From: Lentzea tibetensis
Lineage (GTDB): Bacteria > Actinomycetota > Actinomycetes > Mycobacteriales > Pseudonocardiaceae
Assembly (NCBI RefSeq): GCF_007845675.1
Contig: NZ_VOBR01000009.1
Span: 186,001-250,000, forward strand
Reading direction: 5' to 3'
Length of the DNA stretch: 64,000 bases
Under the pieces are notes generated by a model that was not told the DNA's origin, did not search any database, and saw only the letters and a program-made list of their open reading frames with translations. Both the position numbers and the translations under genes were made by a program. Shown piece after piece: positions 41,301 to 49,788 of this stretch (the stretch's first letter is position 1; each line of letters opens with the position of its first letter).

Positions 41301-41497
41301 GACTGCTGGCCGCGGCCGCGGCCCTCGCACCGGTCGCGTTCTACGGCGTGGTCACGGGCCTCGAGGTCATCGCCCCGCTCGCACTGATCGTCCTGGGCGG
41401 CCTGGTCACCACCGCACTGGTGAACCTGCTCGTCCTGCCCGGTCTCTACCTGCAGTTCGTCGCGAAGGAGAAGGCAGATGCCCAGCAAACTGTCTAG
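38378..41497 (+). CDS. HME-type RND efflux permease
   Basis: A 1039-residue proton-driven permease with 12 expected membrane helices in the usual 1+5+1+5 pattern and two large extracytoplasmic loops. It begins MMRWIVGSSQRYRRLVLAVA; the EALPEFGPVRVDVQ motif follows. In helix 4 VVDDAVAGVENV (about 410) supplies the proton-relay Asp pair. Related to CusA/CzcA-like proteins. In a monoderm there is no outer membrane channel, so it probably exports to the wall space. The end overlaps the next gene by 20 bases. Confidence 0.92.
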   Translation: MMRWIVGSSQRYRRLVLAVAVALMAFGFVQLRNTSVEALPEFGPVRVDVQVEALGLSAEEVENLITNPMENEFFNGIPWLQKLESRNIPGLSSMEMTFEPGTDPIKARQVVQERLTMVPALPAASSKPPLVIQPLSSTGRLMMIGMSAKDKSLIDMSLLSRWTVVPRLLGVPGVANVSIWGFRDRQLQVQVDPSKLAQNAVTLDQVLRTSANALWVSPLTFVEASTPGLGGFIDTQNQRIEIQHNQPIKTPAELAKVTVQGAEDRGLKLGDVATIVEDHQILIGDAVVNDTPSLMLVVERYPGSSVGEVTKNVEAALNDLRPGLPGVQMDTTIYRPASFIDKMRDNLTTTLLVGALLLLLVIAALLFDWRAGLVGLLTVASSVSITVLVLSWFGIPLNMMTTAGLVMALAVVVDDAVAGVENVRHRLRDKGELPVHDVIGDALLEVRGPLFVSTVIIVVSVVPVLVLDAVRGALLSPVAVAFLIAVGASMLVALTVAPVLATVLMAKDSLRHRQSPFAAWLERGYAAVLGGLLRLRVVCFALAGVLLIAGLAVLPLLGGRPLAPTLQERDLLIKWEAAPGASRPEMNRITAALTTELRSTPGVRNAGAHTGRALASDQIVNINSGEVWLSMHPDAGYEATLNSVRQVVDGYPGIRSDVLTYSGRQVQDVISKGSTSDVVVRVYGQDYGVLNDKANEVLNIIKGVDGITDPRINSNDIQPTMEIEVFVDRAAKYGLKPGDVRRQSATLVAATVAGNLFDNQKVFEVVVWGKPELRQNPTAIRDLLIDAPTGGPEGGPTQVKLSEVADVRISPKPAMITHDRVSRAVDVVANVRGRGLDEVTAAVSDRVKGVSFPREHHLEVLGDSQERAATDFRNWTYVIGAAILLYFLLQAGMRSWRMATLTFLLLPAALSGGVLVAVLERDSVSVAALLGLLAVLAVAVRGAMLQVAHYEHLGARDRESVALGARERFTPAVTGLLAAAAALAPVAFYGVVTGLEVIAPLALIVLGGLVTTALVNLLVLPGLYLQFVAKEKADAQQTV

Positions 41498-41933
41498 CCG
41501 GCGATGGGTGGGCGCGGCACTGGTCGCGCTGAGCCTGGGCGCGGCGGGGTGCTCCGTCGCGACGTCCGCCACGGACGGCACCGCGCCGGAGAAGCCGGCC
41601 AAGGTCGAGGCGATCCAGGGCAAGAACGTCAAGAGCGTGACGCTCACCGAGCAGGCCGAGAAGCGGGTGGGCGTCGAGACGACCACCGTGACGCTCGTGT
41701 CCGGCGCGCTGAACGTGCCGTACGCCGCGGTGCTCTACACGCCGGACGGCGGGACGTGGGTCTACGCCGTCGCCGGGCCGCGCAAGTACGTGCGGGAGCA
41801 GGTCGTGGTCGCGAACGTGACCGGCTCGGTCGGCGAGATCGCCGTGCTGTCCGGTGGCCCCGCCGCGGGCACGACGGTCGTCAAAACGGGTGTCATCGAG
41901 CTGTACGGAGCCGAACTCGGCGTCGGGAAGTAG
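41478..41933 (+). CDS. Minimal RND adaptor-like lipoprotein
   Basis: A 151-residue protein with a signal peptide and lipobox LGAAGC (Cys 25). The mature part contains VETTTVTLVSGALNVPYAAV, TPDGGTWVYAVAGPRKYVRE and TVVKTGVIELYGAELG, which matches the last beta-barrel and membrane-proximal strands of HlyD/CusB-type adaptors. The helical hairpin and lipoyl domain that reach an outer-membrane channel are missing. Lies between and overlaps or abuts two RND permease genes, so it is likely a shared subunit. Confidence 0.75.
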   Translation: MPSKLSSRRWVGAALVALSLGAAGCSVATSATDGTAPEKPAKVEAIQGKNVKSVTLTEQAEKRVGVETTTVTLVSGALNVPYAAVLYTPDGGTWVYAVAGPRKYVREQVVVANVTGSVGEIAVLSGGPAAGTTVVKTGVIELYGAELGVGK

Positions 41934-41939
41934 CCCACC

Positions 41940-44900
41940 ATGATGCGCTGGATCATCGCTACGAGCCTGAAGCTGAAGTTCCTCGTCGTCGTCGGGGCGT
42001 CGATGCTGATGTTCTTCGGCATCATGCAGGTCAAGGACATGTCCATCGACGCGTTCCCCGAGTTCGCCCCGCCTCGGGTCGAGATCCAGACCATCTGCAT
42101 CGGACTGTCCGCGAAGGACGTCGAGGAACTGGTCTCCGTTCCGATGGAGCAGGGCCTCAACGGGATCGAGGGCCTCACGGCCATGCGGTCCAAGTCGGTG
42201 TCGCAGCTGTCGTCGATCGTCATGATCTTCACGCCGGACACCGACCTGATGAAGGCGCGGCTGCTGATCCAGGAACGCCTCAACTCGATCAGCCAGCGGC
42301 TGCCGAGGTGGGCCAACTCGCCGTTCATGATCCAGCCGCTGTCGTCGACCAGCCGTGCCATGAAGATCGGCATTTCCCAGGCCGACAAGTCCGACCAGGC
42401 CCACGTCGACATGGCGCTGCTGACCTACTGGTCGTTGCGGCCGAGGCTGATGCGCGTGCCCGGCGTCGCGAACGCGGCGATCTGGGGCGACCGCTGGCAC
42501 GTCAAGCAGGCGCTGGTCGACCCGGACCTGATGAAGAAGTTCAACGTCACGATGTCGCAGGTGCTGGAGTCCGCGGGCAACGCGGTCGACGTGGGGCAGC
42601 TGAAGTTCAAGGGCGGCTTCGAGATCGGCACCGGCGGCTACGTCGACACGGCCAACAACCGGTTCCCCGTGCAGCACCAGCTGCCCGCGCTGACCGGGCA
42701 GCAGCTGGCCGAGATCCCGATCGAGACCGCGCCCGACGCGCCGAAGGTGTTCCTCAAGGACGTGGCCGAGATCCGCGACGACATCATGCCGCCGTCGCTG
42801 CTCACCGGTGACGCGGTCATCAACGACGGCCCCGGCATCATGGTCATCGTCGAGAAGCTGCCGTGGGCCAACACCTTGGACGTCACGCGCGGCGTCGAAG
42901 AGGCGATCAGGGACTTCCAGCCGGGCATGCAGGGCCTGCAGGTCGACACCGAGATCTTCCGGCCTGCCACGTTCATCGAGACCTCGGTGAACAACCTGGG
43001 CCGCGCGATGCTGATCGGCTTCGGTCTCGTCGTGCTGATCCTGATCTTCTTCCTGTTCGAGTGGCGGGTCGCGCTGATCAGCGCGGTCACCATCCCGCTC
43101 TCGCTGGTCGCCGCGGGGCTCGTGCTCAACGCGACCGGCTCGACGATCAACGTGATGATCCTGGCCGGGCTGGTGATCGCCTTGGGCGTCCTGGTGGACG
43201 ACGCGATCATCGACATCGAGAACATCGTGCGGCGAATACGCCAGGCCCGCAGGGAGGGCAGCGAGCAGTCGACCGCGTCGATCATCCTCGAAGCCTCGAT
43301 CGAGGTGCGCGGGCCGATCGTGCACGCCACGCTGATCATCCTGGTGTCGACCGTGCCGGTGTTCCTGCTCGGCGGCCTGACGGGGTCGTTCTTCCGGCCG
43401 CTCGCGTTCAGCTACGGGTTGTCGATCCTGGCGTCCCTGCTGGTGGCGTTGACGGTGATCCCGGCGCTCGCGCTGATCCTGCTGCGCAACGCACCGATCG
43501 AGCGGCGCGAGTCGCCGCTGGTGCGGGTGCTGCAGGGCGGCTACGTCTCGCTGCTCGGGCGGATCGTGCTGCGTCCGGTGGTCGCCTACTGCGTCGTGGG
43601 ACTCGTCATGGTCGCCGGCATCGGGATCGTGCCGCTGCTGGGGCAGAACCTGTTCCCCGCCTTCAAGGAACGCGACTTCCTGATGCACTGGGTCGCGCAG
43701 CCCGGCACTTCCCGCACCGAGATGGTCCGCATCACCATGCAGGCCAGCAAGGAACTCCGGGCGATTCCGGGTGTGCGCAACTTCGGCGCGCACATCGGGC
43801 AGGGCACGCTCGCCGACGAGATCGTCGGCATGAACTTCACCGAGAACTGGATCAGCATCGCCCCCGACGTCGACTACGACAAGACGCTCGCCGCGGTGCA
43901 GAAGGTCGTGGACGGCTATCCCGGCCTGCAACGCGATGTGCAGACATATCTCAAAGAACGCACCAAGGAGGTGCTGACCGGGTCGAGCGACGCCATCACC
44001 GTGCGGATCTACGGCGACGACCTGAACCTCATCCGCGACAAGGCCAACCAGGTCAAGGAGCTCATCGCGGGCATCGACGGCATCATCGAGGAGCACGTCA
44101 CCCTGCAGACGAACATCCCGCAGGTCGCCGTCGAGGTCGATCTGGGCAAGGCGAGCCAGTACGGGATCTCGCCGGGCGAGGTGCGCCGCACCGCCGCGTC
44201 GTTCATCTCCAGCGAGGAAGCGGGCGACATCTGGCGCAACGGCAAGAACACCGAGGTCCACGTGTGGAGCCAGCCGAAGGCCAGGTTCAGCGTGGAGAGC
44301 GTCCGCAACCTGCTGATGGACGCCGCGGACGGCCGCAAGGTGCCGATCGGTGACCTGGCGACGGTGAAGATCGTCTCGACGCCCAACCAGATCCTGCGCG
44401 AGGACGGGTCGCGCCGCATCGACGTCGGCGCGAACGTGGGCGAGGGCAAGGCGCTCGTCGAGGTCGCGCAGGAGGTCGAACGACGGCTGGCGACGGTCGA
44501 GTTCCCCGCCGGCTACCACGCCGAGCTGCTCGGCGAGTACAAGGAGGCGACGTCGGCGCAGAACCGGTTGCTGCTGTTCGCGGGCGCCGCGCTGCTCGGC
44601 ATCCTGATCCTCCTGGTCACCGCGTTCAACAGCTGGCGGCTCGCGATCCTGGTGCTGCTGACGTTGCCGATGGCGCTCGTCGGCGGCGTGCTGGGCGCCT
44701 GGATGACGGGCGGGATCCTGTCGCTCGGCTCGCTCGTCGGGTTCTTCACCGTGCTGGGCATCGCCGCGCGCAACGGCATCCTGATGATCAACCACTTCCA
44801 GCACCTGGAACGCGAGGAAGGCGAGGCGTTCGGCCACGAACTGGTGCTGCGCGGCGCCAAGGAACGCCTCGCGCCGATCCTGATGACGTCACTGGCCGCC

Positions 44901-45104
44901 GGGCTCGCCCTGGTGCCGCTGGCGATCGCGGGCGACCTGCCGGGTCACGAGATCGAGCACCCGATGGCGATCGTCATCATCGGTGGCCTGTTCACCTCGA
45001 CCCTGCTGAACCTCTTCGTCACCCCGTCGCTCTACCTGCGCTTCGGCGGCCCCCGCCGCAAGCCCGAGCACGCCGAACCCGAACCCTCCCCCGCTCCCGC
45101 CTAG
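41940..45104 (+). CDS. HME-type RND efflux permease, second copy
   Basis: A 1054-residue permease starting seven bases after the lipoprotein. Its start (MMRWIIATSLKLKFLVVVGA) and DAFPEFAPPRVEIQTICIG mirror the first permease. Helix 4 holds LGVLVDDAIIDIENIVRRI (about 419). The C-terminus carries SLGSLVGFFTVLGIAARNGI, better conserved than in the first copy. The two could form a heteromeric pump with the adaptor. Cargo (metal, lipid or drug) cannot be inferred from sequence. Confidence 0.92.
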   Translation: MMRWIIATSLKLKFLVVVGASMLMFFGIMQVKDMSIDAFPEFAPPRVEIQTICIGLSAKDVEELVSVPMEQGLNGIEGLTAMRSKSVSQLSSIVMIFTPDTDLMKARLLIQERLNSISQRLPRWANSPFMIQPLSSTSRAMKIGISQADKSDQAHVDMALLTYWSLRPRLMRVPGVANAAIWGDRWHVKQALVDPDLMKKFNVTMSQVLESAGNAVDVGQLKFKGGFEIGTGGYVDTANNRFPVQHQLPALTGQQLAEIPIETAPDAPKVFLKDVAEIRDDIMPPSLLTGDAVINDGPGIMVIVEKLPWANTLDVTRGVEEAIRDFQPGMQGLQVDTEIFRPATFIETSVNNLGRAMLIGFGLVVLILIFFLFEWRVALISAVTIPLSLVAAGLVLNATGSTINVMILAGLVIALGVLVDDAIIDIENIVRRIRQARREGSEQSTASIILEASIEVRGPIVHATLIILVSTVPVFLLGGLTGSFFRPLAFSYGLSILASLLVALTVIPALALILLRNAPIERRESPLVRVLQGGYVSLLGRIVLRPVVAYCVVGLVMVAGIGIVPLLGQNLFPAFKERDFLMHWVAQPGTSRTEMVRITMQASKELRAIPGVRNFGAHIGQGTLADEIVGMNFTENWISIAPDVDYDKTLAAVQKVVDGYPGLQRDVQTYLKERTKEVLTGSSDAITVRIYGDDLNLIRDKANQVKELIAGIDGIIEEHVTLQTNIPQVAVEVDLGKASQYGISPGEVRRTAASFISSEEAGDIWRNGKNTEVHVWSQPKARFSVESVRNLLMDAADGRKVPIGDLATVKIVSTPNQILREDGSRRIDVGANVGEGKALVEVAQEVERRLATVEFPAGYHAELLGEYKEATSAQNRLLLFAGAALLGILILLVTAFNSWRLAILVLLTLPMALVGGVLGAWMTGGILSLGSLVGFFTVLGIAARNGILMINHFQHLEREEGEAFGHELVLRGAKERLAPILMTSLAAGLALVPLAIAGDLPGHEIEHPMAIVIIGGLFTSTLLNLFVTPSLYLRFGGPRRKPEHAEPEPSPAPA

Positions 45105-45119
45105 TCCGAGTGTCGTCGT

Positions 45120-45156
45120 GGCCACCTCGACCAACCTCGCGTTGGTCGAGGTGGCC
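45120..45156. terminator. Bidirectional terminator between RND and ABC operons
   Basis: GGCCACCTCGACCAAC pairs perfectly over 16 bp with GTTGGTCGAGGTGGCC around loop CTCGC, between convergent genes. Confidence 0.85.
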
Positions 45157-45172
45157 ATGACGTCGTACCCGG

Positions 45173-45673
45173 TCAGGCGGTGGCGCGGAGTCTGCGGCGC
45201 ACCGCGTAGACGGCCAAGCCCAGCAGCAGGGGGACGATCAGGGCGATCGGGAGTGCGCCGCCCGCGCTGAGGATGCGGCGGCCCGCGACCTCGACGTGGA
45301 TCGGAGGGCTCACGGCCAGCGCCGACGACCCGTTCGGCAGCACGACGGCGTAGACGTTGAACACACCGGCGTTCACCGCCTGGACGTCCCACGACACCTG
45401 AGCGCTTTCCCCCGGTGCCAACGGTTCCACCGACTGGGTCGGCGCGGCGGTCCAGTCCTCCAGGTCGACGTAGACGTCGTTCAACGAAGCCACGTTGAGG
45501 TGCGCGATGAGCTTGCCCGTCGGCTCCGCACCCGTGTTCGTGACCGTCGTCCTGATGTTGAGGTAGGCGCCGACGGTGCTGTCGATGCGGGTCTCGGCCA
45601 CCGCCACCTCGACGGTCGCGGACGCCGTGGCAGGCAGCAGTGCCAGCAGCAACGCGGCGATCAGCAGTCTCAT
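45173..45673 (-). CDS. Secreted, C-terminally anchored CARDB-like protein
   Basis: A 166-residue protein: signal peptide (MRLLIAALLLALLPATASA), one Ig-like beta domain with NIRTTVTNTGAEPTGKLIAHL and APGESAQVSWDVQAV (typical of CARDB or NEW3 adhesion-type domains), and a final membrane helix (PIALIVPLLLGLAVYAV) followed by Arg-rich residues. It is the last gene of the ABC operon and overlaps the permease gene by four bases. Possibly an accessory lipid- or peptide-binding subunit. Confidence 0.75.
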   Translation of the reverse strand: MRLLIAALLLALLPATASATVEVAVAETRIDSTVGAYLNIRTTVTNTGAEPTGKLIAHLNVASLNDVYVDLEDWTAAPTQSVEPLAPGESAQVSWDVQAVNAGVFNVYAVVLPNGSSALAVSPPIHVEVAGRRILSAGGALPIALIVPLLLGLAVYAVRRRLRATA

Positions 45674-46473
45674 CCCGATCCAACCCCTCCCGCTAGCCGG
45701 ACGATGCGCGGCCCCGCCACGGCCAGCGCCACGACGGCGGCCACCACGGCCACCACCGGTGAGATCAGGTACGTCAGGTCCTGCGTCCAGCCGTGTCCTT
45801 TGAGGAGCACCAGCTGGATGTAGTGCATCCCGGCCGTCACCGGGTTGATCCGCACGAGCAGGTCGCCCACCGACGACGTCGGCATCGCGGGCAGCTGCGT
45901 GGGCGCGAACAACGCGAGCATCAGGAACAGCGCCACCGCGAGGCTCACCTTGTTCGAGCTCGACACGGCGCTGATCACCAGGCCGATCGCGGCCATCGAC
46001 AGCGCGAGCACGGTCCCGATCACCAGGCCGAGCGCCACCGCCTCCCCCACCACCGCGACCCCCTTGCCCAGCACCCACAGGTACGGCACGGAGACGAGGA
46101 AAGCCGCGCCCCACAACGACATCGCGGCCACCAGCTTGCCCAGCACGATCGCGCCGCGCGACACCGGCGTCAGCAGCAGGCTCTCGAACGTGCCGCGCTC
46201 GCGTTCACCGCTGATCGCGTCCGCGGCCACCACCAGCGTCAGCAGCACGCCCACCGCGACCGCGATCTGCAGCACCAGGTTCACGGACTCGCGCTGCTCC
46301 AGGAAGTTGAGGATCTGGTTGGTGGCCGCCAGGTACGTCACCGCGCTCAGCAGCACGGCGTAGGCGAACAGCAGCAACGGCCCGCGCCCGCTCAGCCACA
46401 GGTCCCGGCACTCCTGCGCGGCGATGATCCGCCAGCCGTGCGCGCGGGTGCGCTCACCCGCCGCCGCGGTCAC
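45670..46473 (-). CDS. ABC-2 type transporter permease
   Basis: A 267-residue membrane protein; GTG 46473 in a GTGA overlap with the ATPase gene. Six helices are expected, the first near FAYAVLLSAVTYLA. The cytoplasmic motif ISGERERGTFESLLLTPVSR is the coupling helix of NosY/ABC-2 type permeases. With the ATPase it forms an exporter, probably for a lipid, peptide or antibiotic. Confidence 0.88.
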   Translation of the reverse strand: MTAAAGERTRAHGWRIIAAQECRDLWLSGRGPLLLFAYAVLLSAVTYLAATNQILNFLEQRESVNLVLQIAVAVGVLLTLVVAADAISGERERGTFESLLLTPVSRGAIVLGKLVAAMSLWGAAFLVSVPYLWVLGKGVAVVGEAVALGLVIGTVLALSMAAIGLVISAVSSSNKVSLAVALFLMLALFAPTQLPAMPTSSVGDLLVRINPVTAGMHYIQLVLLKGHGWTQDLTYLISPVVAVVAAVVALAVAGPRIVRLAGGVGSG

Positions 46474-47405
46474 GACGTGCTCCCGCGGGTCATCGCGAGG
46501 AACGCGTCGCTGAGCCGCGCACCGTCGATCTGGAACGACAGCACGGGAATCCCCGCGTCGACGACGGCCGACAGCGCGGCGTTCATCCCGTCCGTCGCGG
46601 TGATCGCGATTACGTCCCGGCGTTCGTCGGACAGCACCGACACCCCGGCGACGCCGCCGAGCACCTCCTTGGCCCGCGCGACCTGGGCGGGTGGCACGCG
46701 CAGGTGACCGGACTGCCGGTTCGCGTCGGTGCTGGTCACGTCCGCGACCGTGCCCGCGGCGAGCACCTTGCCCTTGTCCAGGATCAGCACGGTCGAGCAG
46801 ACCTGCTCGACCTCGGGCAGCGTGTGCGTGGACAGCACCACGGTCGTGCCGCGCGCCTCGGCGATCGTGCGCACCAGCGTCAGGATCTCCCGCTGCCCGG
46901 CGGGGTCGAGCCCCAGCGTCGGCTCGTCGAGGAACACGACGTCCGGGTCGTTCACCAGTGCCCGCGCGATGCCGAGCCGTTGCCGCATTCCCCTGCTGTA
47001 GGTGGAGATCCGCGACTGCGCCCGTTCGGAGAGACCGACCTGGCCGAGCAGCTTCACGGCGGTGTTGCGCGCCTCGTCGCGGGACAGGCCGAACAGCCTG
47101 CCGTGGTAGATCAGGTACTCCAGTCCCGTCTGGTGCGCCGGGTAGCCCGCGCTCTCCGGCAGCACCCCGATCCGCGCCCGGATGTCCGCGGGCCGGCTGC
47201 TCGGCACGCCCGCGACGGAGAACTCGCCCCCGGTCGGCGCGAGCACGGTCGACAGCATGCGGATGGTCGTGGTCTTGCCCGCGCCGTTGGGCCCGAGCAG
47301 CCCGATCACCTCGCCTTCGCGGGCGGTGAAGCTCACCGAGTCCACGGCCGTCCGGGAACCGAACCACTTCGACAACTCACGAGCTTCGAGAGTCACACCT
47401 GGCAT
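46470..47405 (-). CDS. ABC transporter ATPase
   Basis: A 311-residue ATPase; ATG 47405 behind GGAGGGATGCC. Walker A GPNGAGKT (38-45), signature YSRGMRQRL (variant LSGGQ), Walker B VVFLDEPT and the H-loop His in LSTHTLPEV. The last 85 residues form the accessory domain typical for the CcmA/DrrA class. The NBD is nearly the same sequence as the ABC half of the divergent SARP fusion, so one arose from the other. Confidence 0.93.
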   Translation of the reverse strand: MPGVTLEARELSKWFGSRTAVDSVSFTAREGEVIGLLGPNGAGKTTTIRMLSTVLAPTGGEFSVAGVPSSRPADIRARIGVLPESAGYPAHQTGLEYLIYHGRLFGLSRDEARNTAVKLLGQVGLSERAQSRISTYSRGMRQRLGIARALVNDPDVVFLDEPTLGLDPAGQREILTLVRTIAEARGTTVVLSTHTLPEVEQVCSTVLILDKGKVLAAGTVADVTSTDANRQSGHLRVPPAQVARAKEVLGGVAGVSVLSDERRDVIAITATDGMNAALSAVVDAGIPVLSFQIDGARLSDAFLAMTRGSTS

Positions 47406-47611
47406 GGCATCCCTCCTCAGTCGGAGCAATGCCATAAGTGGAACGGATGGAGATTAGAGAACGATGAGAACACGAAATACGAATAACGCGCGTAGCTCAT
47501 CAACCTGCAGCGATGACCCGCACACGGGCAGTGACTCACACCAATGGCGCGAAACGGAATGGGCGGTTCGACCGATTCACGGACAGGGGAAGCCGCCGGG
47601 AGGGGGGCGCC
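47406..47611. promoter_or_regulatory. Divergent promoter region of ABC operon and SARP-ABC gene
   Basis: A 206-bp gap with lower GC in the middle (AACACGAAATACGAATAACG at 47469-47488). GAAC recurs at 47441, 47459 and 47468. SARPs bind direct repeats spaced by about a helical turn near -35, so binding here is plausible. No operator can be fixed by eye. Confidence 0.4.
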
Positions 47612-49102
47612 GTGGAGTTTCAACTACTGGGCGCCGTGGAGGCCTGGGAGCAAAAACTTCAACTTGATCTCGGGCCGCGGAAACAACGATTCACGTTCGC
47701 CATACTCGCTTTGAACGTCAACCAGCTCGTGCCGGTCGAACGGCTGGTCGACCTGACGTGGCCGTCGCAGCCGCCGCGCACGGCCCACCACGCCATCCAC
47801 GTCCGGGTGTCGCGCCTGCGCCAGGCGATCAGGCAGTGCCGCTCGGGGAACAACGACGCGGACATCATCACGCGCGGCTCGGCGTACATGCTGAAGGTCA
47901 ACCCGCTGTCGATCGACGTGCACCGGTTCCGCGCCGTCGTCGCGGGCGCGCGCCAGGAGAACGACGACGCGGTGAAGGTGTCGCTGCTGCGCCACGCGCT
48001 CGCCATGTGGCACGGGCCGCCGCTGGCCGACGTGACGACACCGGACGCCGCCGCCGTCCTGTGCCACGGCCTCGAGGAGGCACGGCTCTCCGCGTTGGAG
48101 GAGTGCCTCGACGCCGAGCTGCGGCTGGGCAGGCACGCGGCCGTCGTCGGCGAGCTCACCGACCTCGTCGCGCTGCACCCGTACCGGCAGCGGCTGCAGG
48201 CGCAGCTCATGCTCGCGCTCTACCGGTGCGGCCGGGTCACCGACGCGCTGGACGCCTACCGCACCGCCCGCGCCCGGCTCGCCGACGAGCTGGCGCTGGA
48301 ACCCGAGTCGCGGCTCAGCGACCTGCAGCGGTCGATCCTGCGCGCCGACCCGGCACTCGAACCGCCTCGCGCGCACACGCCGGCGAGAACCCAGCTGCCG
48401 CACGAGATCTGGTCGTTCGTCCGGTCCGACGCGCGGTCCGAGGAGATCGCCGTCGAGGCGCACGAGCTGACGAAGTGGTTCGGCGCCCGCACCGCCGTCG
48501 ACTCGGTCAGCTTCACCGCGCGCAAGGGCGAGGTGATCGGCCTGCTCGGCCCGAACGGCGCGGGCAAGACCACGACCATCCGCATGCTGTCGACTCTGCT
48601 GGCACCGACCGGCGGCGACTTCTCCGTTGCCGGGGTGCCGAGCAGCCGTCCCGCGGACATCCGGCCGCTCATCGGCGTGCTGCCGGAGAACCCCGGATTT
48701 CCCGGCCACCACACGGGAGTCGAGTACCTGACCTACCACGGCAGGCTGTTCGGGCTGTCCCGCGAGGAGGCCGTCCGGACCGCGGTGAAGCTGCTCGGCC
48801 AGGTCGGGCTCGCCGACGCTGCACGGGCCCGCGTCGCGACCTACAGCCGCGGCATGCGGCAACGGCTGGGCCTCGCCCGCGCGCTCGTGAACGACCCGGC
48901 GGTGGTGCTGCTCGACGAGCCGACGACCGGGCTGGATCCCACCGGGCAGCTGGAGATCCTCACGCTCGTGCGCACGATCGCCGAGACGCGCGGCACGACC
49001 GTCCTGCTCTCGACGCACGCCGTGCCCGAGGTCGAGCGGATCTGCACCGGGGTGCTGATACTGGACCAGGGCAGGCTGATCTCGAGCCAGGTGATGACGT
49101 GA
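47612..49102 (+). CDS. SARP (AfsR/DnrI-type) regulator fused to an ABC ATPase domain
   Basis: A 496-residue protein; GTG 47612 follows GGGAGGGGGGCGCC. Residues 1-95 form the OmpR-like winged helix of SARPs (MEFQLLGAVEAW, HHAIHVRVSRLRQAI) and 97-243 the BTAD helical domain (LDAYRTARARLADELALEPE). After a linker, residues 281-496 are a full ABC ATPase: Walker A GPNGAGKT 313-320, signature YSRGMRQ 411-417, Walker B VVLLDEP 431-437, His 469. The ABC half is paralogous to the divergent exporter ATPase but lacks its accessory domain. Classical SARPs carry STAND ATPases, not ABC ones. Overlaps the response regulator by GTGA. Confidence 0.9.
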   Translation: MEFQLLGAVEAWEQKLQLDLGPRKQRFTFAILALNVNQLVPVERLVDLTWPSQPPRTAHHAIHVRVSRLRQAIRQCRSGNNDADIITRGSAYMLKVNPLSIDVHRFRAVVAGARQENDDAVKVSLLRHALAMWHGPPLADVTTPDAAAVLCHGLEEARLSALEECLDAELRLGRHAAVVGELTDLVALHPYRQRLQAQLMLALYRCGRVTDALDAYRTARARLADELALEPESRLSDLQRSILRADPALEPPRAHTPARTQLPHEIWSFVRSDARSEEIAVEAHELTKWFGARTAVDSVSFTARKGEVIGLLGPNGAGKTTTIRMLSTLLAPTGGDFSVAGVPSSRPADIRPLIGVLPENPGFPGHHTGVEYLTYHGRLFGLSREEAVRTAVKLLGQVGLADAARARVATYSRGMRQRLGLARALVNDPAVVLLDEPTTGLDPTGQLEILTLVRTIAETRGTTVLLSTHAVPEVERICTGVLILDQGRLISSQVMT

Positions 49103-49788
49103 CCCCGGTCGGACGGGTGCTGGTGATCGAGGACGAGGCGTCGTTCGCCGACGCGCTCGCCGAAGGCCTGCGCCAGGACGGCTTCGAGGTCGAGACCACC
49201 AACGACGGCCTGCTCGGGCTCGACGCGAGCCTCAGCCGCCCGTTCGACGCGATCGTGCTCGACCTGATGCTGCCGAGCCTGCCCGGCCTGGACGTGTGCG
49301 CCCAGCTGCGCCGCGCGGGCGTGCGGGTGCCGGTGCTGGTACTGACCGCGCGCACCGGCGAGATGGACCAGCTGCGCGCGTTGCGCATCGGCGCGGACGA
49401 CTTCCTGACCAAGCCGTTCTCCTACCGGGTGCTGCTGGCCCGGCTGCACGTGCTGCTGCGGCGCACCGGGTTGGACCGGGCGGACGTGCTGACGGCGGGC
49501 GACCTCGCGCTGGACCGGGTGACCAGGCGCTGCCGGCGCGGCGAGACGACCATCAAGCTGACGCCTCGGGAGTTCGCGCTGCTGGAGCTGCTCATGTCGC
49601 GGCCGGGTCAGGTGGTGTCCAAGCGGTTCGCGCTGGACGAGGTGTGGGACTCGGCCATCCCGACCCACTCGAACGTGCTCGAGGTCTACGTCGCGTACCT
49701 GCGCCGCAAGATCGACCTGCCGTTCGGCAGGCACGCCATCGAGACCGTCCGGGGGTCCGGCTACCGGCTGGCACCGGATGGCGGGTAG
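49099..49788 (+). CDS. OmpR-family response regulator
   Basis: A 229-residue protein starting GTG 49099, coupled to the SARP-ABC gene. The receiver domain has acidic IEDEAS, the phospho-acceptor in IVLDLMLPSLPG (about Asp 55) and Lys in LTKPFSYRV. The C-terminal winged helix includes KLTPREFALLELLMSRPGQV and VYVAYLRRKID. It acts with the histidine kinase that overlaps it. Confidence 0.94.
   Translation: MTPVGRVLVIEDEASFADALAEGLRQDGFEVETTNDGLLGLDASLSRPFDAIVLDLMLPSLPGLDVCAQLRRAGVRVPVLVLTARTGEMDQLRALRIGADDFLTKPFSYRVLLARLHVLLRRTGLDRADVLTAGDLALDRVTRRCRRGETTIKLTPREFALLELLMSRPGQVVSKRFALDEVWDSAIPTHSNVLEVYVAYLRRKIDLPFGRHAIETVRGSGYRLAPDGG

Noticed and set aside
38327-41686. A 1119-residue frame opposite to the first RND gene
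   Set aside because: His/Arg/Asp-rich low-complexity text produced by the codon bias of the plus-strand permease; no motifs.
41406-44837. A 1143-residue frame opposite to the second RND gene
   Set aside because: Same cause: a GC3-driven antisense frame with no ribosome site or domain.
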